Made by a program: the position numbers and the translations under genes. A stretch of DNA of 53,624 nt from an uncultured bacterium (GTDB lineage Bacteria > Spirochaetota > UBA4802 > UB4802): contig CALEUQ010000033.1 of assembly GCA_937920495.1 (NCBI GenBank), forward strand, positions 1-53,624, in the 5' to 3' direction. The notes under the pieces are model-generated. The model worked only from the letters and a program-made list of their open reading frames with translations, did no database searches and was not told the DNA's origin. Each line of letters begins with the position of its first letter. Positions within the stretch are counted from its first letter, which is position 1. Positions 24,994-34,740 of the stretch are shown in pieces.

Positions 24994-27459
24994 ATGTTTG
25001 ATTATACCAAGAGGTCACGTAAGGTTTTAGAAGTCTTAGCACAAGCAGAAGGACGGCGGTTAAATTCAGATGCATTAGGGCCAGAGCATATAATGTTAGC
25101 CCTATTGAAGGATGATGACTCGGTTGCAGCACGTATATTGAAAAATATGGGAGTAAACTTTGAAATACTCCGAAGAAATATAGAACAGGCTATCAGAAGA
25201 TCAGGTTCCACGATAATTTTAGGCAATCTGCCACTCAGTGCACGTTTTACCAGAATAATTGAAATTGCAAAAGATGAAGCACGCAAATTAAAAAATAATT
25301 ACGTAGGCACAGAGCATTTGTTGCTTTCAATATTCCGTGACGGTACATGTTCAGGAATTGATACACTGATACGTGCAGGTATAGATTATAATGTGATCAA
25401 AGGTGAAGTTCAAAAGATTTTAGGTGTTACACCTGATGGCAATGCTCAGCAAAAGACCAATGATAAAACAAAAACCCCAACCCTGGATGAGTTTGCCATT
25501 GAACTTACGCGTTTGGCAGCAGAAGATAAGTTAGACCCGGTCATAGGAAGAAATGCTGAAATAGAAAGAGTTATCAGAATTTTATCCCGTAAAACAAAAA
25601 ACAATCCTGTTTTGATTGGCGAAGCTGGCGTTGGCAAAACTGCAATAGTGGAAGGACTGGCGCAACGCATTGTACATCATGACGTTCCTGAGCCCCTTTT
25701 TAACAAAAGAGTTCTGGCACTTGATTTAGCGTCTGTTGTGGCCGGCACCAAATACCGGGGCGAATTTGAGGAACGCCTTAAACGTATTATGAAAGAAATA
25801 AAGGCATCCGATAATGTAATTTTGTTTATCGATGAGTTGCATACTATCATAGGCGCTGGTGCTGCAGAAGGTGCTATAGATGCTGCCAATATTCTGAAGC
25901 CTGCATTAGCCAGAGGGGAACTACAGTGTATAGGTGCTACCACTTTAAATGAATATCGCATGTACATAGAAAAAGATGCTGCGCTGGAACGTCGCTTCCA
26001 GACAGTTATGGTTGATGAACCTTCAGTTGATGAGGCCATAGAGATACTCTTTGGGTTACGTGAACGCTACGAAATCCATCATAAAGTTCGTTATACAGAT
26101 GAAGCAATCAAAAAGGCTGTTCTGTATGCTGATAGATACATACATGACAGATATTTGCCTGATAAAGCTATTGATGTTATTGATGAGGCAGGTTCTAAAG
26201 CAAGGCTTGAAAATTGTGAGCGTCCGTTAGATATTGAGTTGTTGGAACGCGAAATCGAAGAACTCAATAACCGTAAAAATGAGCTTGTGAAAGCGCAGGA
26301 ATATGAACAGGCAGCTTCCATAAGGGATACAATCATTGAAAAAAAAGCACAGTTATCACAAAAAATCAGTGATTGGCAGCAACGTATTAATGATTATGCA
26401 GTTGTAGTGGATGAAAAACAGATAGCAACTGTTGTTGCTCAATGGACTAAGATTCCTGTTGAAAAACTTGAAGAATCTGAATCGCAAAAGCTGCTGCGTA
26501 TGGAACAGGAATTGCATAAACGTATCATAGGACAGGATGAGGCAATAAGTGTGATAAGCAGAGCTATCAGAAGGTCAAGGACAGGGTTAAGGAGTGCACA
26601 AAGGCCTATTGGTTCATTCATCTTTTTAGGCCCCACTGGGGTTGGAAAAACAGAACTTGCTAAGGCTCTAGCTGAATTTCTATTTGATGATGAGGATGCA
26701 CTTATACGGTTTGATATGTCCGAGTTTATGGAAAAGCATGCTGTTTCCAGGTTGATAGGTGCTCCACCGGGGTATGTGGGTTATGAAGAAGGTGGACAAT
26801 TGACCGAAAAAGTAAAAAGGCGTCCATATTCTGTAATACTTTTTGATGAAATTGAAAAAGCCCATCCTGATGTATTTAACATTTTGCTGCAGGTTCTTGA
26901 AGAAGGTGAGCTTACTGATAACTTTGGTTCAACCACAAGCTTTATTGACACAGTGATTATCATGACATCCAATGTTGGTAATAGGGAATTCCAAAAGATA
27001 GGCAAGATGGGCTTTAATGAAGTTGATCCGCACATTGCACAATTTCAGAATGTAGATGAAGAGGTCAAAAGGTTGTTTAGCCCTGAGTTTTTGAATCGTA
27101 TTGATGCTGTGGTCCATTTCCACAAATTAAATGAACACCACATTAAACAGATTCTGGATTTGATGCTCAATGAAGTAAATGAACATCTAGAGGAGCAGGG
27201 CATTGAATTAGTTGTTTCGCCAAAAGTTAAGAATTACCTGGTTAAACGCGGATTTAATGAAAAATATGGAGCTCGCTATCTTAGAAGAACTGTGCAAAAC
27301 GAAATTGAAGATAGATTGGCAGTAGAAATATTAAATGGAAGATTTAAGAATTGTCATCGTGTGTATGCTGGTATAAAAAACAATACAATTTATTTTAAAC
27401 CTGAAAAAAATGGTAATACAGGCAAATTGACCCAGCCTGAAGTTGTACATCATTCTTGA
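24994..27459 (+). CDS. clpC: ATP-dependent unfoldase ClpC
   Basis: The 821-residue Hsp100 protein has two N-terminal Clp repeats (1-145), a first AAA domain with Walker A GEAGVGKT (209-216) and Walker B LFIDELH, and a middle region with a UVR-like [10 protein letters not shown] segment. The second AAA domain has [10 protein letters not shown] (about 545-554) and [13 protein letters not shown], followed by the C-terminal D2-small domain. The middle region identifies it as ClpC, not ClpA or ClpB. It would feed arginine-phosphorylated or McsA-bound substrates to ClpP, which is not in the window. The ATG follows the mcsB stop by 6 nt. Confidence 0.95.
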   Translation: MFDYTKRSRKVLEVLAQAEGRRLNSDALGPEHIMLALLKDDDSVAARILKNMGVNFEILRRNIEQAIRRSGSTIILGNLPLSARFTRIIEIAKDEARKLKNNYVGTEHLLLSIFRDGTCSGIDTLIRAGIDYNVIKGEVQKILGVTPDGNAQQKTNDKTKTPTLDEFAIELTRLAAEDKLDPVIGRNAEIERVIRILSRKTKNNPVLIGEAGVGKTAIVEGLAQRIVHHDVPEPLFNKRVLALDLASVVAGTKYRGEFEERLKRIMKEIKASDNVILFIDELHTIIGAGAAEGAIDAANILKPALARGELQCIGATTLNEYRMYIEKDAALERRFQTVMVDEPSVDEAIEILFGLRERYEIHHKVRYTDEAIKKAVLYADRYIHDRYLPDKAIDVIDEAGSKARLENCERPLDIELLEREIEELNNRKNELVKAQEYEQAASIRDTIIEKKAQLSQKISDWQQRINDYAVVVDEKQIATVVAQWTKIPVEKLEESESQKLLRMEQELHKRIIGQDEAISVISRAIRRSRTGLRSAQRPIGSFIFLGPTGVGKTELAKALAEFLFDDEDALIRFDMSEFMEKHAVSRLIGAPPGYVGYEEGGQLTEKVKRRPYSVILFDEIEKAHPDVFNILLQVLEEGELTDNFGSTTSFIDTVIIMTSNVGNREFQKIGKMGFNEVDPHIAQFQNVDEEVKRLFSPEFLNRIDAVVHFHKLNEHHIKQILDLMLNEVNEHLEEQGIELVVSPKVKNYLVKRGFNEKYGARYLRRTVQNEIEDRLAVEILNGRFKNCHRVYAGIKNNTIYFKPEKNGNTGKLTQPEVVHHS

Positions 27460-27516
27460 AATGCTGAGCTTTTTATCAGGCTTGCATTACTGCACTATAC
27501 TTTTGCACAATTGATA

Positions 27517-28788
27517 ATGCTATCTGCAAGAAAAAATCTGACAAAAAAATCCAATTCACGTAAAAACGCATTTGGTTCCAGAACATTTAGTTCCAGAATA
27601 AGTTACGACTACATAATTAAAAAGCTTAAAAGCAGGTTTTTCCTACCACAATTTTTAAGAACAATAAAAAAATTTGGTATTTCAGGATTTTACGGTGGGA
27701 ATAAAGTTACACTTATAACTGATGGTGATGTTTTTTTTGATGAGTTGTTTAAAGCTATCGATAGTGCCCAATTAAGTATCAATCTTGAAACATATATATT
27801 TAACAGTGATGACATTGGATGGAAATTAGCTAAAAAGTTAGCTAATAAAGCTAAGAAAGGCATTGAGGTCAATATTATTTATGATGCGATAGGATGTATT
27901 AATACTAAAGCTTTACTTTTTGATTACATGAAGAAAATGGGAATTGCATTGATTGAATACCATCCTGTAGTACCATGGCGAAAGTATTTCAACCTTTATC
28001 TACGTGATCACAGAAAGTTAATGGTTGTTGATGGCAGGATTGCTTTTATTGGTGGCATGAATATTGGCAATGAATATGCCGGAAAAAAATACCATGGGCT
28101 AAATTGGCGTGATACACATATCAAAATTGAAGGTCCCGCTGTAAAAGATTTTGAATATTTTTTTCTTGAAAACTGGCATAGGCATGGTGGTCCCCTTGTT
28201 GATATCTCTAAATACTTCCCTGGTATACAACCTGTTGGTGATACTATTGTAATGGCATTAAGTAGCCATTCGCGAAGAAAAATTAAACCAATTTACCACA
28301 CATATCTTGCAGCGATTGCAAATGCCCGGAAATATATTTATATTACTAACGCATATTTTGTTCCTGACACGCGTTTTGTAAAATCATTAATTCGTGCAGC
28401 AAAAAGAGGTGTTGATGTCAGAATTGTATTACCAGCAGTAAGCGACATACCTTTTGTGCAGCATGCCAGCAGATATTTATATAAGCGTTTTTTAAAAAAT
28501 CATATCAGAATATATGAATATAAAAAGGCTGTTCTTCATGCTAAAACAGCCGTCATAGATGATATATGGGCTACAGTAGGATCATCAAATCTGGATAGAA
28601 GAAGTTTTACGGCAAATTTAGAGGTCAATGCTATTATACTTGATCAATCGTTTGGGGAAAAGATGAAAAAGCAATTTTTAAAAGACATACGTAACAGTGA
28701 TGAAATACAATTGGAATATTATAAACGGCGCTCATTTCTGCAATATTTAAAAGAGTGGTTATGCTACAGATTCAGGTATTTATTGTAA
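27517..28788 (+). CDS. cls: Cardiolipin synthase-like phospholipase D protein
   Basis: The 423-residue protein has two complete phospholipase D motifs: HRKLMVVDGRIAFIGGMNIG and HAKTAVIDDIWATVGSSNLD. The second is followed by DRRSF. Such enzymes make cardiolipin from phosphatidylglycerol and another phospholipid at the inner membrane. The two N-terminal membrane helices of ClsA are missing; a basic leader of about 35 residues replaces them, so it resembles ClsB in build. ATG at 27517 is preferred to a TTG two codons earlier, but no clear ribosome binding site is visible. It follows clpC by 57 nt without a terminator. Confidence 0.88.
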   Translation: MLSARKNLTKKSNSRKNAFGSRTFSSRISYDYIIKKLKSRFFLPQFLRTIKKFGISGFYGGNKVTLITDGDVFFDELFKAIDSAQLSINLETYIFNSDDIGWKLAKKLANKAKKGIEVNIIYDAIGCINTKALLFDYMKKMGIALIEYHPVVPWRKYFNLYLRDHRKLMVVDGRIAFIGGMNIGNEYAGKKYHGLNWRDTHIKIEGPAVKDFEYFFLENWHRHGGPLVDISKYFPGIQPVGDTIVMALSSHSRRKIKPIYHTYLAAIANARKYIYITNAYFVPDTRFVKSLIRAAKRGVDVRIVLPAVSDIPFVQHASRYLYKRFLKNHIRIYEYKKAVLHAKTAVIDDIWATVGSSNLDRRSFTANLEVNAIILDQSFGEKMKKQFLKDIRNSDEIQLEYYKRRSFLQYLKEWLCYRFRYLL

Positions 28789-28792
28789 AAAA

Positions 28793-29608
28793 TTATACTA
28801 TAATTAAAAATCTTCCACAATAGGTACATACCGATAATGATTTCTTACCCTTGATTTTTGCCATCTCTGCCGGTGGGATTACCATATGGCATCCACCACA
28901 GGTATTTTTTTCAAGTATTGCAAAAGGATTCTGGCATTTCTGACGCATCCTTTCATAATATGATAGCGAGCGGTTATCAATGAATCGCCGCAACTCATTG
29001 ATTTTCTTTGTAAGGGCTTCTGATTTATCGCCACTGTCCAATAGACGATATAATTGATCCAGCCTGATTAAAAGGTCAAGATCAGATGAAGGAACACCAG
29101 CCAGACTTTCTATTTGATTTTCTTCCTTGTTAATTTCAGTAATTGAGTCAAAGTATAATTTAGCTTCTTTGGTAAGTATTGGATATATTTTTGAAGGAGT
29201 TCGAGCTGCATCTATTTTGTCCCTTTTTTCTGAATTGGAAAAAATTCTTGCCATCATCCCAACAAGATAAAGATACTTTGTACTTAACAAAGTTGGAAAA
29301 ATACTGAGCATAACATATTTCACCGGCTGATTATCAAATGATTCATATTCTATTGGCTCATTGCAAATCCCAAATACAGTCAGCAATTTTTTTACTGAAT
29401 CTGTTCGTACATGTGGAATAGCAAATCCATTTCCAACACCAGTGTTTTCAAGTGTTTCACGATGCATTACCTGCGCATAGTATCTATCAGCATTATCAAG
29501 TTTTCCTAGATCCTGTAATTTTTGAATTAATTCCTTTATGACCAACTGTTTTTCGTTGCTTTTAACAGCGATTACATGTTCTTTAGGTAATAGTTCTGAT
29601 AGATCCAT
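28793..29608 (-). CDS. PTS EIIA (fructose/nitrogen type) domain fused to a C4 zinc ribbon
   Basis: Residues 1-150 of 271 form a PTS EIIA domain of the fructose/mannitol/EIIANtr class, with the phosphorylatable His66 in GFAIPHVRTD. A helical linker of about 80 residues follows. The C-terminus is a zinc ribbon with CGGC and CTYC about 22 residues apart, ending in GRFLIIV. The ribbon closely resembles that of the coiled-coil protein at 34730-35428. The protein is probably a regulator, not a sugar transporter, since no membrane EIIC is nearby. GGAG lies about 9 nt before the ATG. The fusion is unfamiliar to me. Confidence 0.8.
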   Translation of the reverse strand: MDLSELLPKEHVIAVKSNEKQLVIKELIQKLQDLGKLDNADRYYAQVMHRETLENTGVGNGFAIPHVRTDSVKKLLTVFGICNEPIEYESFDNQPVKYVMLSIFPTLLSTKYLYLVGMMARIFSNSEKRDKIDAARTPSKIYPILTKEAKLYFDSITEINKEENQIESLAGVPSSDLDLLIRLDQLYRLLDSGDKSEALTKKINELRRFIDNRSLSYYERMRQKCQNPFAILEKNTCGGCHMVIPPAEMAKIKGKKSLSVCTYCGRFLIIV

Positions 29609-29785
29609 TTTTTTTAACTCCTTCTAATACAAAAAAAATTTTTTTATGCAAAAATATTTAAATAATTTATTTTCTTTATAATGAAAAACAAATACACTTT
29701 AATACTATTAATCAGTGTACCATAAAATTAAACATAAAACTAAAATCAAGAAGATATTTTTAAAAATTTTTGATTATTGCTGCAT

Positions 29786-31075
29786 TTACTGAAACAGAGA
29801 ACAGATTGCTTTGCTATAAGGATACAACCTGAATGTTCCTGTAAAAATTACTATTGTATCAGATTCAATATTAGGTTTTAAATTTTGTGCAAGTGATACT
29901 GCATCAGTAAAAACATTCAGAGTAAATAATTGTTGTGTTTCTTCATCGGGTATGAAACAGCGAGTATCAGGTAATTGCAAATAAAAAATAGGCTTAGATG
30001 TAAAACTACGTATTAACGTAAGCATTGAGTGTATGTCCTTATCTTTCATAAAACTTATGCAGAATAGACTTTTGTAGCTATCATATGTGCTATGTATATT
30101 TCTTAACGTATGTTCCATCGCTTCAGGATTATGTGCACAATCAAATATGGCAACGGGTTTATTGCATAGCACTTCACACCTACCAGGAATTTGCATAGAT
30201 GATGCCGCCTGGTATATATGTTCAGGAACTATCGCCCAATTATTATTTTTTAAAATTAAAGCTGTGGCGATAGCAACCGATGAATTTTCTGCCTGAAAAT
30301 CCCCGGTTAAAGAACATCGAATATTTTGTAATTGTGTATGCTGACCAAAGATATGATGATTACACATAACATCAAATACAAGAGGACTTTTAGATTTTAT
30401 TGAATATAGTACGTGTTGGCCAACAAAAATTGCCTGTGATTGTTTTATGTTTGCTTCGTTTTGTAAAACCTGCTTTGCTTCAGGCTTTTGATTAGCACTT
30501 ATAACGGGTATATTCTTTTTAATTATCCCTGCTTTTTGATATGCAATCTGTTGCAATGTTGTGCCAAGGATTGCCATATGGTCGTACGATATTGGAGTAA
30601 TAACACTGATAAGTGGTTTTACAACGTTTGTTGAATCAAGCCTGCCACCAAGTCCTGTTTCAATAACTGCAATATCCACAGAATTAATGAAGTGAACAAA
30701 TGCAATAATGGTAAACGCATCAAAAAATGTGGGGGTGTAGTTATATTTTTTACAAAATGTTTCTATCATTTCGGAATATTCAGAGATTTCATCATCGGTG
30801 ATTTCTTTTCCATTTATAGTGATGCGTTCATTATACCTGATAAGGTGGGGTGATGTGTATAGTCCCACAGTATATCCGGCGGTTTGAAGAATTTTTGCAA
30901 TCATGTGTGCTGTAGAACCTTTGCCATTGGTTCCAGCTATGTGTATGCATGGTATTTTTAAATGGGGATTACCTAAATGCTTCAATATGGAAATAATGGT
31001 ATCAGGTGTATAATTAATAAATTTATGAGCATGTGATTCATTGTTGGCAAGTGATTGCAGAAACTGTGGCAACAT
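29786..31075 (-). CDS. folC: Folylpolyglutamate/dihydrofolate synthase
   Basis: FolC adds glutamate to dihydropteroate or folates using ATP. The protein of about 430 residues has the P-loop IAGTNGKGSTAHM, then YTSPHLIRYNERI and ETGLGGRLDSTN, all family signatures, and an FDCAHNPEAM segment in the C-terminal domain. An ATG at 31081 overlaps the aroE stop as ATGA; the second Met, two codons on, is at 31075. Either start gives coupling to aroE. It is the last gene of a three-gene operon. Confidence 0.93.
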   Translation of the reverse strand: MLPQFLQSLANNESHAHKFINYTPDTIISILKHLGNPHLKIPCIHIAGTNGKGSTAHMIAKILQTAGYTVGLYTSPHLIRYNERITINGKEITDDEISEYSEMIETFCKKYNYTPTFFDAFTIIAFVHFINSVDIAVIETGLGGRLDSTNVVKPLISVITPISYDHMAILGTTLQQIAYQKAGIIKKNIPVISANQKPEAKQVLQNEANIKQSQAIFVGQHVLYSIKSKSPLVFDVMCNHHIFGQHTQLQNIRCSLTGDFQAENSSVAIATALILKNNNWAIVPEHIYQAASSMQIPGRCEVLCNKPVAIFDCAHNPEAMEHTLRNIHSTYDSYKSLFCISFMKDKDIHSMLTLIRSFTSKPIFYLQLPDTRCFIPDEETQQLFTLNVFTDAVSLAQNLKPNIESDTIVIFTGTFRLYPYSKAICSLFQ

Positions 31076-31077
31076 AA

Positions 31078-31917
31078 TCATTGCAATGCCTGTGTAAGAG
31101 CTTGATGCATGGCATCAGTAGGCGCTACTTTCCCGGTCCATATTTCAAATTGCTTACATGCCTGGTATAACAGCATATAGTCACCTGTAATTACTGTGCA
31201 TCCTTTTTCCAGTGCTTTCTGTATAAAAAGTGTATGCAACGGGGAGTAAATAATATCAACCACTACTTGATGAGGATGCAGTAACGCTGGATCAATTGGC
31301 GTTCTTGATACGTCAGGTTTCATACCTACTGGTGTGGTATTTATTATAATGTCATATTGAGCTGTTGTTTCAATTGTAAGCTTTTCAATAAGCAACGTAT
31401 CGATAGCACTGAAGTGTTTTCGTAAATCATTTGCAAGTTGCATGATATTATTAATATTACGCCCACATATAGTGATATGTGCATTGTGTTCAGCAAGCGT
31501 ATATGCAATAGCTCTTGCTGAGCCACCGTTGCCAATTATTAAGATTTTTTTGTTACTATACACTATTGAATGAGTTGCAAGAGATTTTATTAATCCGTAT
31601 CCGTCGGTATTATATCCTTTTATTATCCCATTATCATTGACAAGTGTATTGACCGAACCAATCCGTGATGCCAATGTGTCAACGGAATCACATAAAGACA
31701 GTACATCCACTTTGAACGGGATGGTGACGCTTGCACCTTTTATTCCCAATGCTTTGATAGCATCAAAAGCCTGTTTGATGGAGTTGGGTTCAAATGCAAC
31801 GTACACTGCATTTATCCCTGCAGATGCAAATGCAGAATTGTGCATTACCGGTGAAAGTGAATGTCGCACAGGGTTGCCTATAATACAATACACAGATGTA
31901 TATGAATTTATTATCAT
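31078..31917 (-). CDS. aroE: Shikimate dehydrogenase
   Basis: AroE reduces 3-dehydroshikimate with NADPH in the aromatic amino acid pathway. The 279-residue protein has SLSPVMHN for shikimate binding, VTIPFK with the catalytic lysine, GYNTDGYG, the nucleotide-binding glycine loop IGNGGSARA, and NTTPVGM. Its ATG overlaps the stop of the upstream small gene and its stop overlaps folC, each by 4 nt. No other shikimate gene lies in the window. Confidence 0.95.
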   Translation of the reverse strand: MIINSYTSVYCIIGNPVRHSLSPVMHNSAFASAGINAVYVAFEPNSIKQAFDAIKALGIKGASVTIPFKVDVLSLCDSVDTLASRIGSVNTLVNDNGIIKGYNTDGYGLIKSLATHSIVYSNKKILIIGNGGSARAIAYTLAEHNAHITICGRNINNIMQLANDLRKHFSAIDTLLIEKLTIETTAQYDIIINTTPVGMKPDVSRTPIDPALLHPHQVVVDIIYSPLHTLFIQKALEKGCTVITGDYMLLYQACKQFEIWTGKVAPTDAMHQALTQALQ

Positions 31918-32258
31918 TTAATATTTCTCGCTTTAAATTCTGTAGTAAAGTCAGTTTGTTCTACTACAATAAAGTATCCTAAAGGGTCAACCTTAAATCC
32001 ATTATGATATTCGGTTACAACTATTGCTTCATTGGGGTTTAGTATATACTGTATCTCTTTTTCGTTAAACTGCAATAATAATCCGCATGGGGCGTTGGCA
32101 CATATAAAAAGCTCAGGACATGAGTGCTTCTCAAGGATTGATATTTCATCAGGGCTGTTAAATTCAGGATGATATATGCCAACTTGCCAGTGTTTTTCAT
32201 CCCTGGCTATAATAGTCCATCTGTCATTGGTTTTTAAAGAAAAAGGAGTATTTACCAT
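31914..32258 (-). CDS. Small cytoplasmic protein of unknown function, first gene of the aroE-folC operon
   Basis: I do not recognise this protein of about 114 residues. It lacks a signal peptide and membrane helices and is rich in predicted strands (RWTIIARD, WQVGIYHPEF, IQYILNPNEAIVVTEYH, YFIVVEQ), which could form a small beta barrel or cupin-like fold. ATG at 32258 is chosen because AAAGG lies about 8 nt upstream; a longer frame reaches back to 32414 but its first codons fall next to a GC-rich hairpin and look non-coding. It overlaps aroE by ATGA. Confidence 0.6.
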   Translation of the reverse strand: MVNTPFSLKTNDRWTIIARDEKHWQVGIYHPEFNSPDEISILEKHSCPELFICANAPCGLLLQFNEKEIQYILNPNEAIVVTEYHNGFKVDPLGYFIVVEQTDFTTEFKARNIK

Positions 32259-32377
32259 ATAATAGCCTTTATTTAGATATGCTAAATGATGTATGATAAG
32301 TAATCGCGTGAATGACAAGTATTTTTTAAGGTTTTTAGCAAAATGTTTTGTAATGAATAAATACCACATAAACATGA

Positions 32378-32413
32378 TGTACACCCCCGCAACCGAAGGC
32401 GGCGGGGTGTACA
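32378..32413. repeat. GC-rich palindromic hairpin in a divergent intergenic region
   Basis: TGTACACCCC (32378-32387) pairs with GGGGTGTACA (32404-32413), and the stem extends by CGC/GCG with one bulge. It stands out in an AT-rich gap between divergent genes (32259-32626). No T-run follows on either side. A second weaker hairpin lies at 32456-32485. Function is unknown. Confidence 0.5.
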
Positions 32414-32626
32414 CTTTTCATTAAAACGAAATATTTTCAAAAATTCATTTTTTGGAAGAGTAATTCAATAGTATAAATTATTCTTGAAATTTATGTTTAT
32501 ATATCCATAAATGTAACACTCTCTTATTAAAGTGAAAAATTAAATTTTAAAAATTTTATATACAATTATTTATATTGAATGAATAGTATTTGAAAAGATG
32601 AGATAGAAACTAATTGGATATCAAAA

Positions 32627-33916
32627 ATGAAAACTTCACCGTTTATTCATAATGTGCTTACCATAGCAGGCTCTGATTCTGGTGGTGGAGCAGGTATTCA
32701 GGCTGATTTAAAAACAATAACTGCATTAGGTGGTTTTGGAATGACAGTCATTACTGCAATAACTGCCCAGAATACACTTGGTGTAGTTGACTATATGCCT
32801 GTGCCCTTAGAAATGATTGAAAAGCAGTTTGATGCTGTTGCATCTGATATACCAATACATGCGGCAAAAACTGGAATGCTTGCAAATCCTGACATCGTTA
32901 CGCTTATTGCTTCTAAAATCAAACAGTATTCAATTAACAATTGTATTGTTGATCCGGTAATGATTGCAAAAGGCGGATCAAAATTATTATCTGATGATGC
33001 AATACAATCGGTGATAGAATATCTTTTGCCTGTTGCCTATATTGTAACACCAAACATTCATGAAGCTGAAGTACTGACAGGCCTAAGTATTGAAAATCTT
33101 GATACCATGAAAGATGCGGCAAAAATGATATATTCGTATGGTCCACGATATGTAGTGGTAAAGGGTGGGCATCTGGAAAATGATCCAAGTGATGTTATTT
33201 ATGATGGTAAAGATTTTACAGTTTTAAACAATAAACGGATACAAACTAAGAATACTCATGGTACCGGATGCACATTTTCTTCGGCAATTGCAACATATAT
33301 TGCGAAAGGATATAATGCCATAGATGCAATAACAAAAGCAAAAGATTATATTACAAAGGCTATTACATTTTCACTACCGTTAGGCCATGGACATGGACCA
33401 ACCAATCATCTGGTAGATATTATAAATAATATAGAGAAAATACATGTCATAGATAATATTCTAAAAGCCTTTTCCATGTTACATGCGGCAAAGTGTGGCA
33501 GGATGTTTTCAAGCGGATATTCAAATATTGCATATGCTCTGCCGTATGTTATTACGCATAATGACATCGCCATGTTTCCTGGTGGAATTATAACGTACAC
33601 ACATTCAATTTTCAGAATAAAGGAGCCGTCTTTTGGTGTGGATCATCCTATGTCTTCGTTTATGGCCAGGATTAATCTAATGAACTATCGCGCAGCTATA
33701 AGTATCAAAAATGAAATTGAATATAAAATTAAAGCGCAGGCACTTGGCTTCCCCGTATTTACATCATTACATATTGATAACCTGGATGAAATGAGCATCC
33801 CCAAAAATAATAAAATTATATTTATTGAAATTACAAAGGAAAATATGCTATATATCATCGGAAATACACCAATAGAAATAGCGGACACAATATTAAAAAT
33901 AAAACAGACGGAATAG
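32627..33916 (+). CDS. thiDN: Bifunctional HMP/HMP-P kinase fused to a ThiN thiamine-phosphate synthase domain
   Basis: Residues 1-265 are ThiD, with the GSDSGGGAGIQADLKT start and the THGTGCTFSSAIATYIA catalytic region; ThiD phosphorylates hydroxymethylpyrimidine twice. Residues about 275-429 match the ThiN domain, with SNIAYALPYV and a shared Pro-Gly segment. ThiN can replace ThiE in joining the pyrimidine and thiazole parts of thiamine. The ThiN part is fairly diverged, so its activity is less sure. I looked for a TPP riboswitch upstream and found no CTGAGA-type core. The Nif3 gene begins 5 nt after the stop. Confidence 0.88.
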   Translation: MKTSPFIHNVLTIAGSDSGGGAGIQADLKTITALGGFGMTVITAITAQNTLGVVDYMPVPLEMIEKQFDAVASDIPIHAAKTGMLANPDIVTLIASKIKQYSINNCIVDPVMIAKGGSKLLSDDAIQSVIEYLLPVAYIVTPNIHEAEVLTGLSIENLDTMKDAAKMIYSYGPRYVVVKGGHLENDPSDVIYDGKDFTVLNNKRIQTKNTHGTGCTFSSAIATYIAKGYNAIDAITKAKDYITKAITFSLPLGHGHGPTNHLVDIINNIEKIHVIDNILKAFSMLHAAKCGRMFSSGYSNIAYALPYVITHNDIAMFPGGIITYTHSIFRIKEPSFGVDHPMSSFMARINLMNYRAAISIKNEIEYKIKAQALGFPVFTSLHIDNLDEMSIPKNNKIIFIEITKENMLYIIGNTPIEIADTILKIKQTE

Positions 33917-33921
33917 TACAG

Positions 33922-34740
33922 ATGTATATTGCACATAAAGACCTTTTTGCATATATGGAAAAAGTAATCCCTCTGGAATATCAGGAAGAATTTGATAATT
34001 CTGGAAGACAGATTTCATTTGATAATGAAAATATTAAGGGCATACTTGTTGCTATGGATATATCGCCTGTTGTTATTAATGAAGCACGCGATAATAACTG
34101 CAATTGTATTATAACTCATCATCCATTATTTTTTAAGCCTGTTAAAAATATTTCGGATTACAGTGTTGCTGGCTCAATGGTAATTGCATGTATTCAACAA
34201 GGAATAAGTGTGTATGCCGCTCACACCAATGCAGATGCCGTATGCTGGGATTTGCTGGCAAAATCACTGGGACTTAATAATATAGAGCTTGTGTTCCCTG
34301 ATAAACGTTTTAGTGGCATTGGGTATGGTGCTATAGGTAATTACCAAAATGCTATGTTATTATCAGATTTACTAGAAAGCATATCTAAATCTTTACAAAG
34401 CAAATCAATCGTATACTATGGCGATTCAGGGAAACATATTAAAAAAGTGGCATGTTTGCAGGGGGCTGGTTCACGAAAGATTAGTGCTGTCATAGCACAT
34501 GGCTCAATAGATTGTATTATTACGGGTGATGTTGGGTATCATGATGCAATATTGGCTAATAACAATGGCGTTATAGTTGTTGATATTGGTCATTATGCGT
34601 CGGAGAAGCCAATAATTGATTTTTTATATCAAACAGTTTACAACTACTTGACAAATGAAATGCAGTGTAGCGATATACCTTTGATGATATCCAAAAAAGA
34701 GTATAATCCAATGAAATGTGGTATTTTAAATGAGCCCTGA
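33922..34740 (+). CDS. Nif3-like dinuclear metal centre protein
   Basis: The 272-residue protein belongs to the Nif3/YbgI family (often annotated GTP cyclohydrolase I type 2 homologue). Conserved metal ligands are visible in THHPLFF, AAHTNADA and the C-terminal DIGHYASE. It lacks the extra middle domain of the longer members. It has no visible ribosome binding site and follows thiDN by 5 nt, so coupling is likely. It overlaps the next gene by 11 nt. Its biochemical role in bacteria is not settled. Confidence 0.88.
   Translation: MYIAHKDLFAYMEKVIPLEYQEEFDNSGRQISFDNENIKGILVAMDISPVVINEARDNNCNCIITHHPLFFKPVKNISDYSVAGSMVIACIQQGISVYAAHTNADAVCWDLLAKSLGLNNIELVFPDKRFSGIGYGAIGNYQNAMLLSDLLESISKSLQSKSIVYYGDSGKHIKKVACLQGAGSRKISAVIAHGSIDCIITGDVGYHDAILANNNGVIVVDIGHYASEKPIIDFLYQTVYNYLTNEMQCSDIPLMISKKEYNPMKCGILNEP

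Noticed and set aside
32259..32626. Possible TPP riboswitch before the thiD-thiN gene
   Set aside because: No CTGAGA-type core or matching pyrimidine-sensing helix is visible; only unrelated hairpins.
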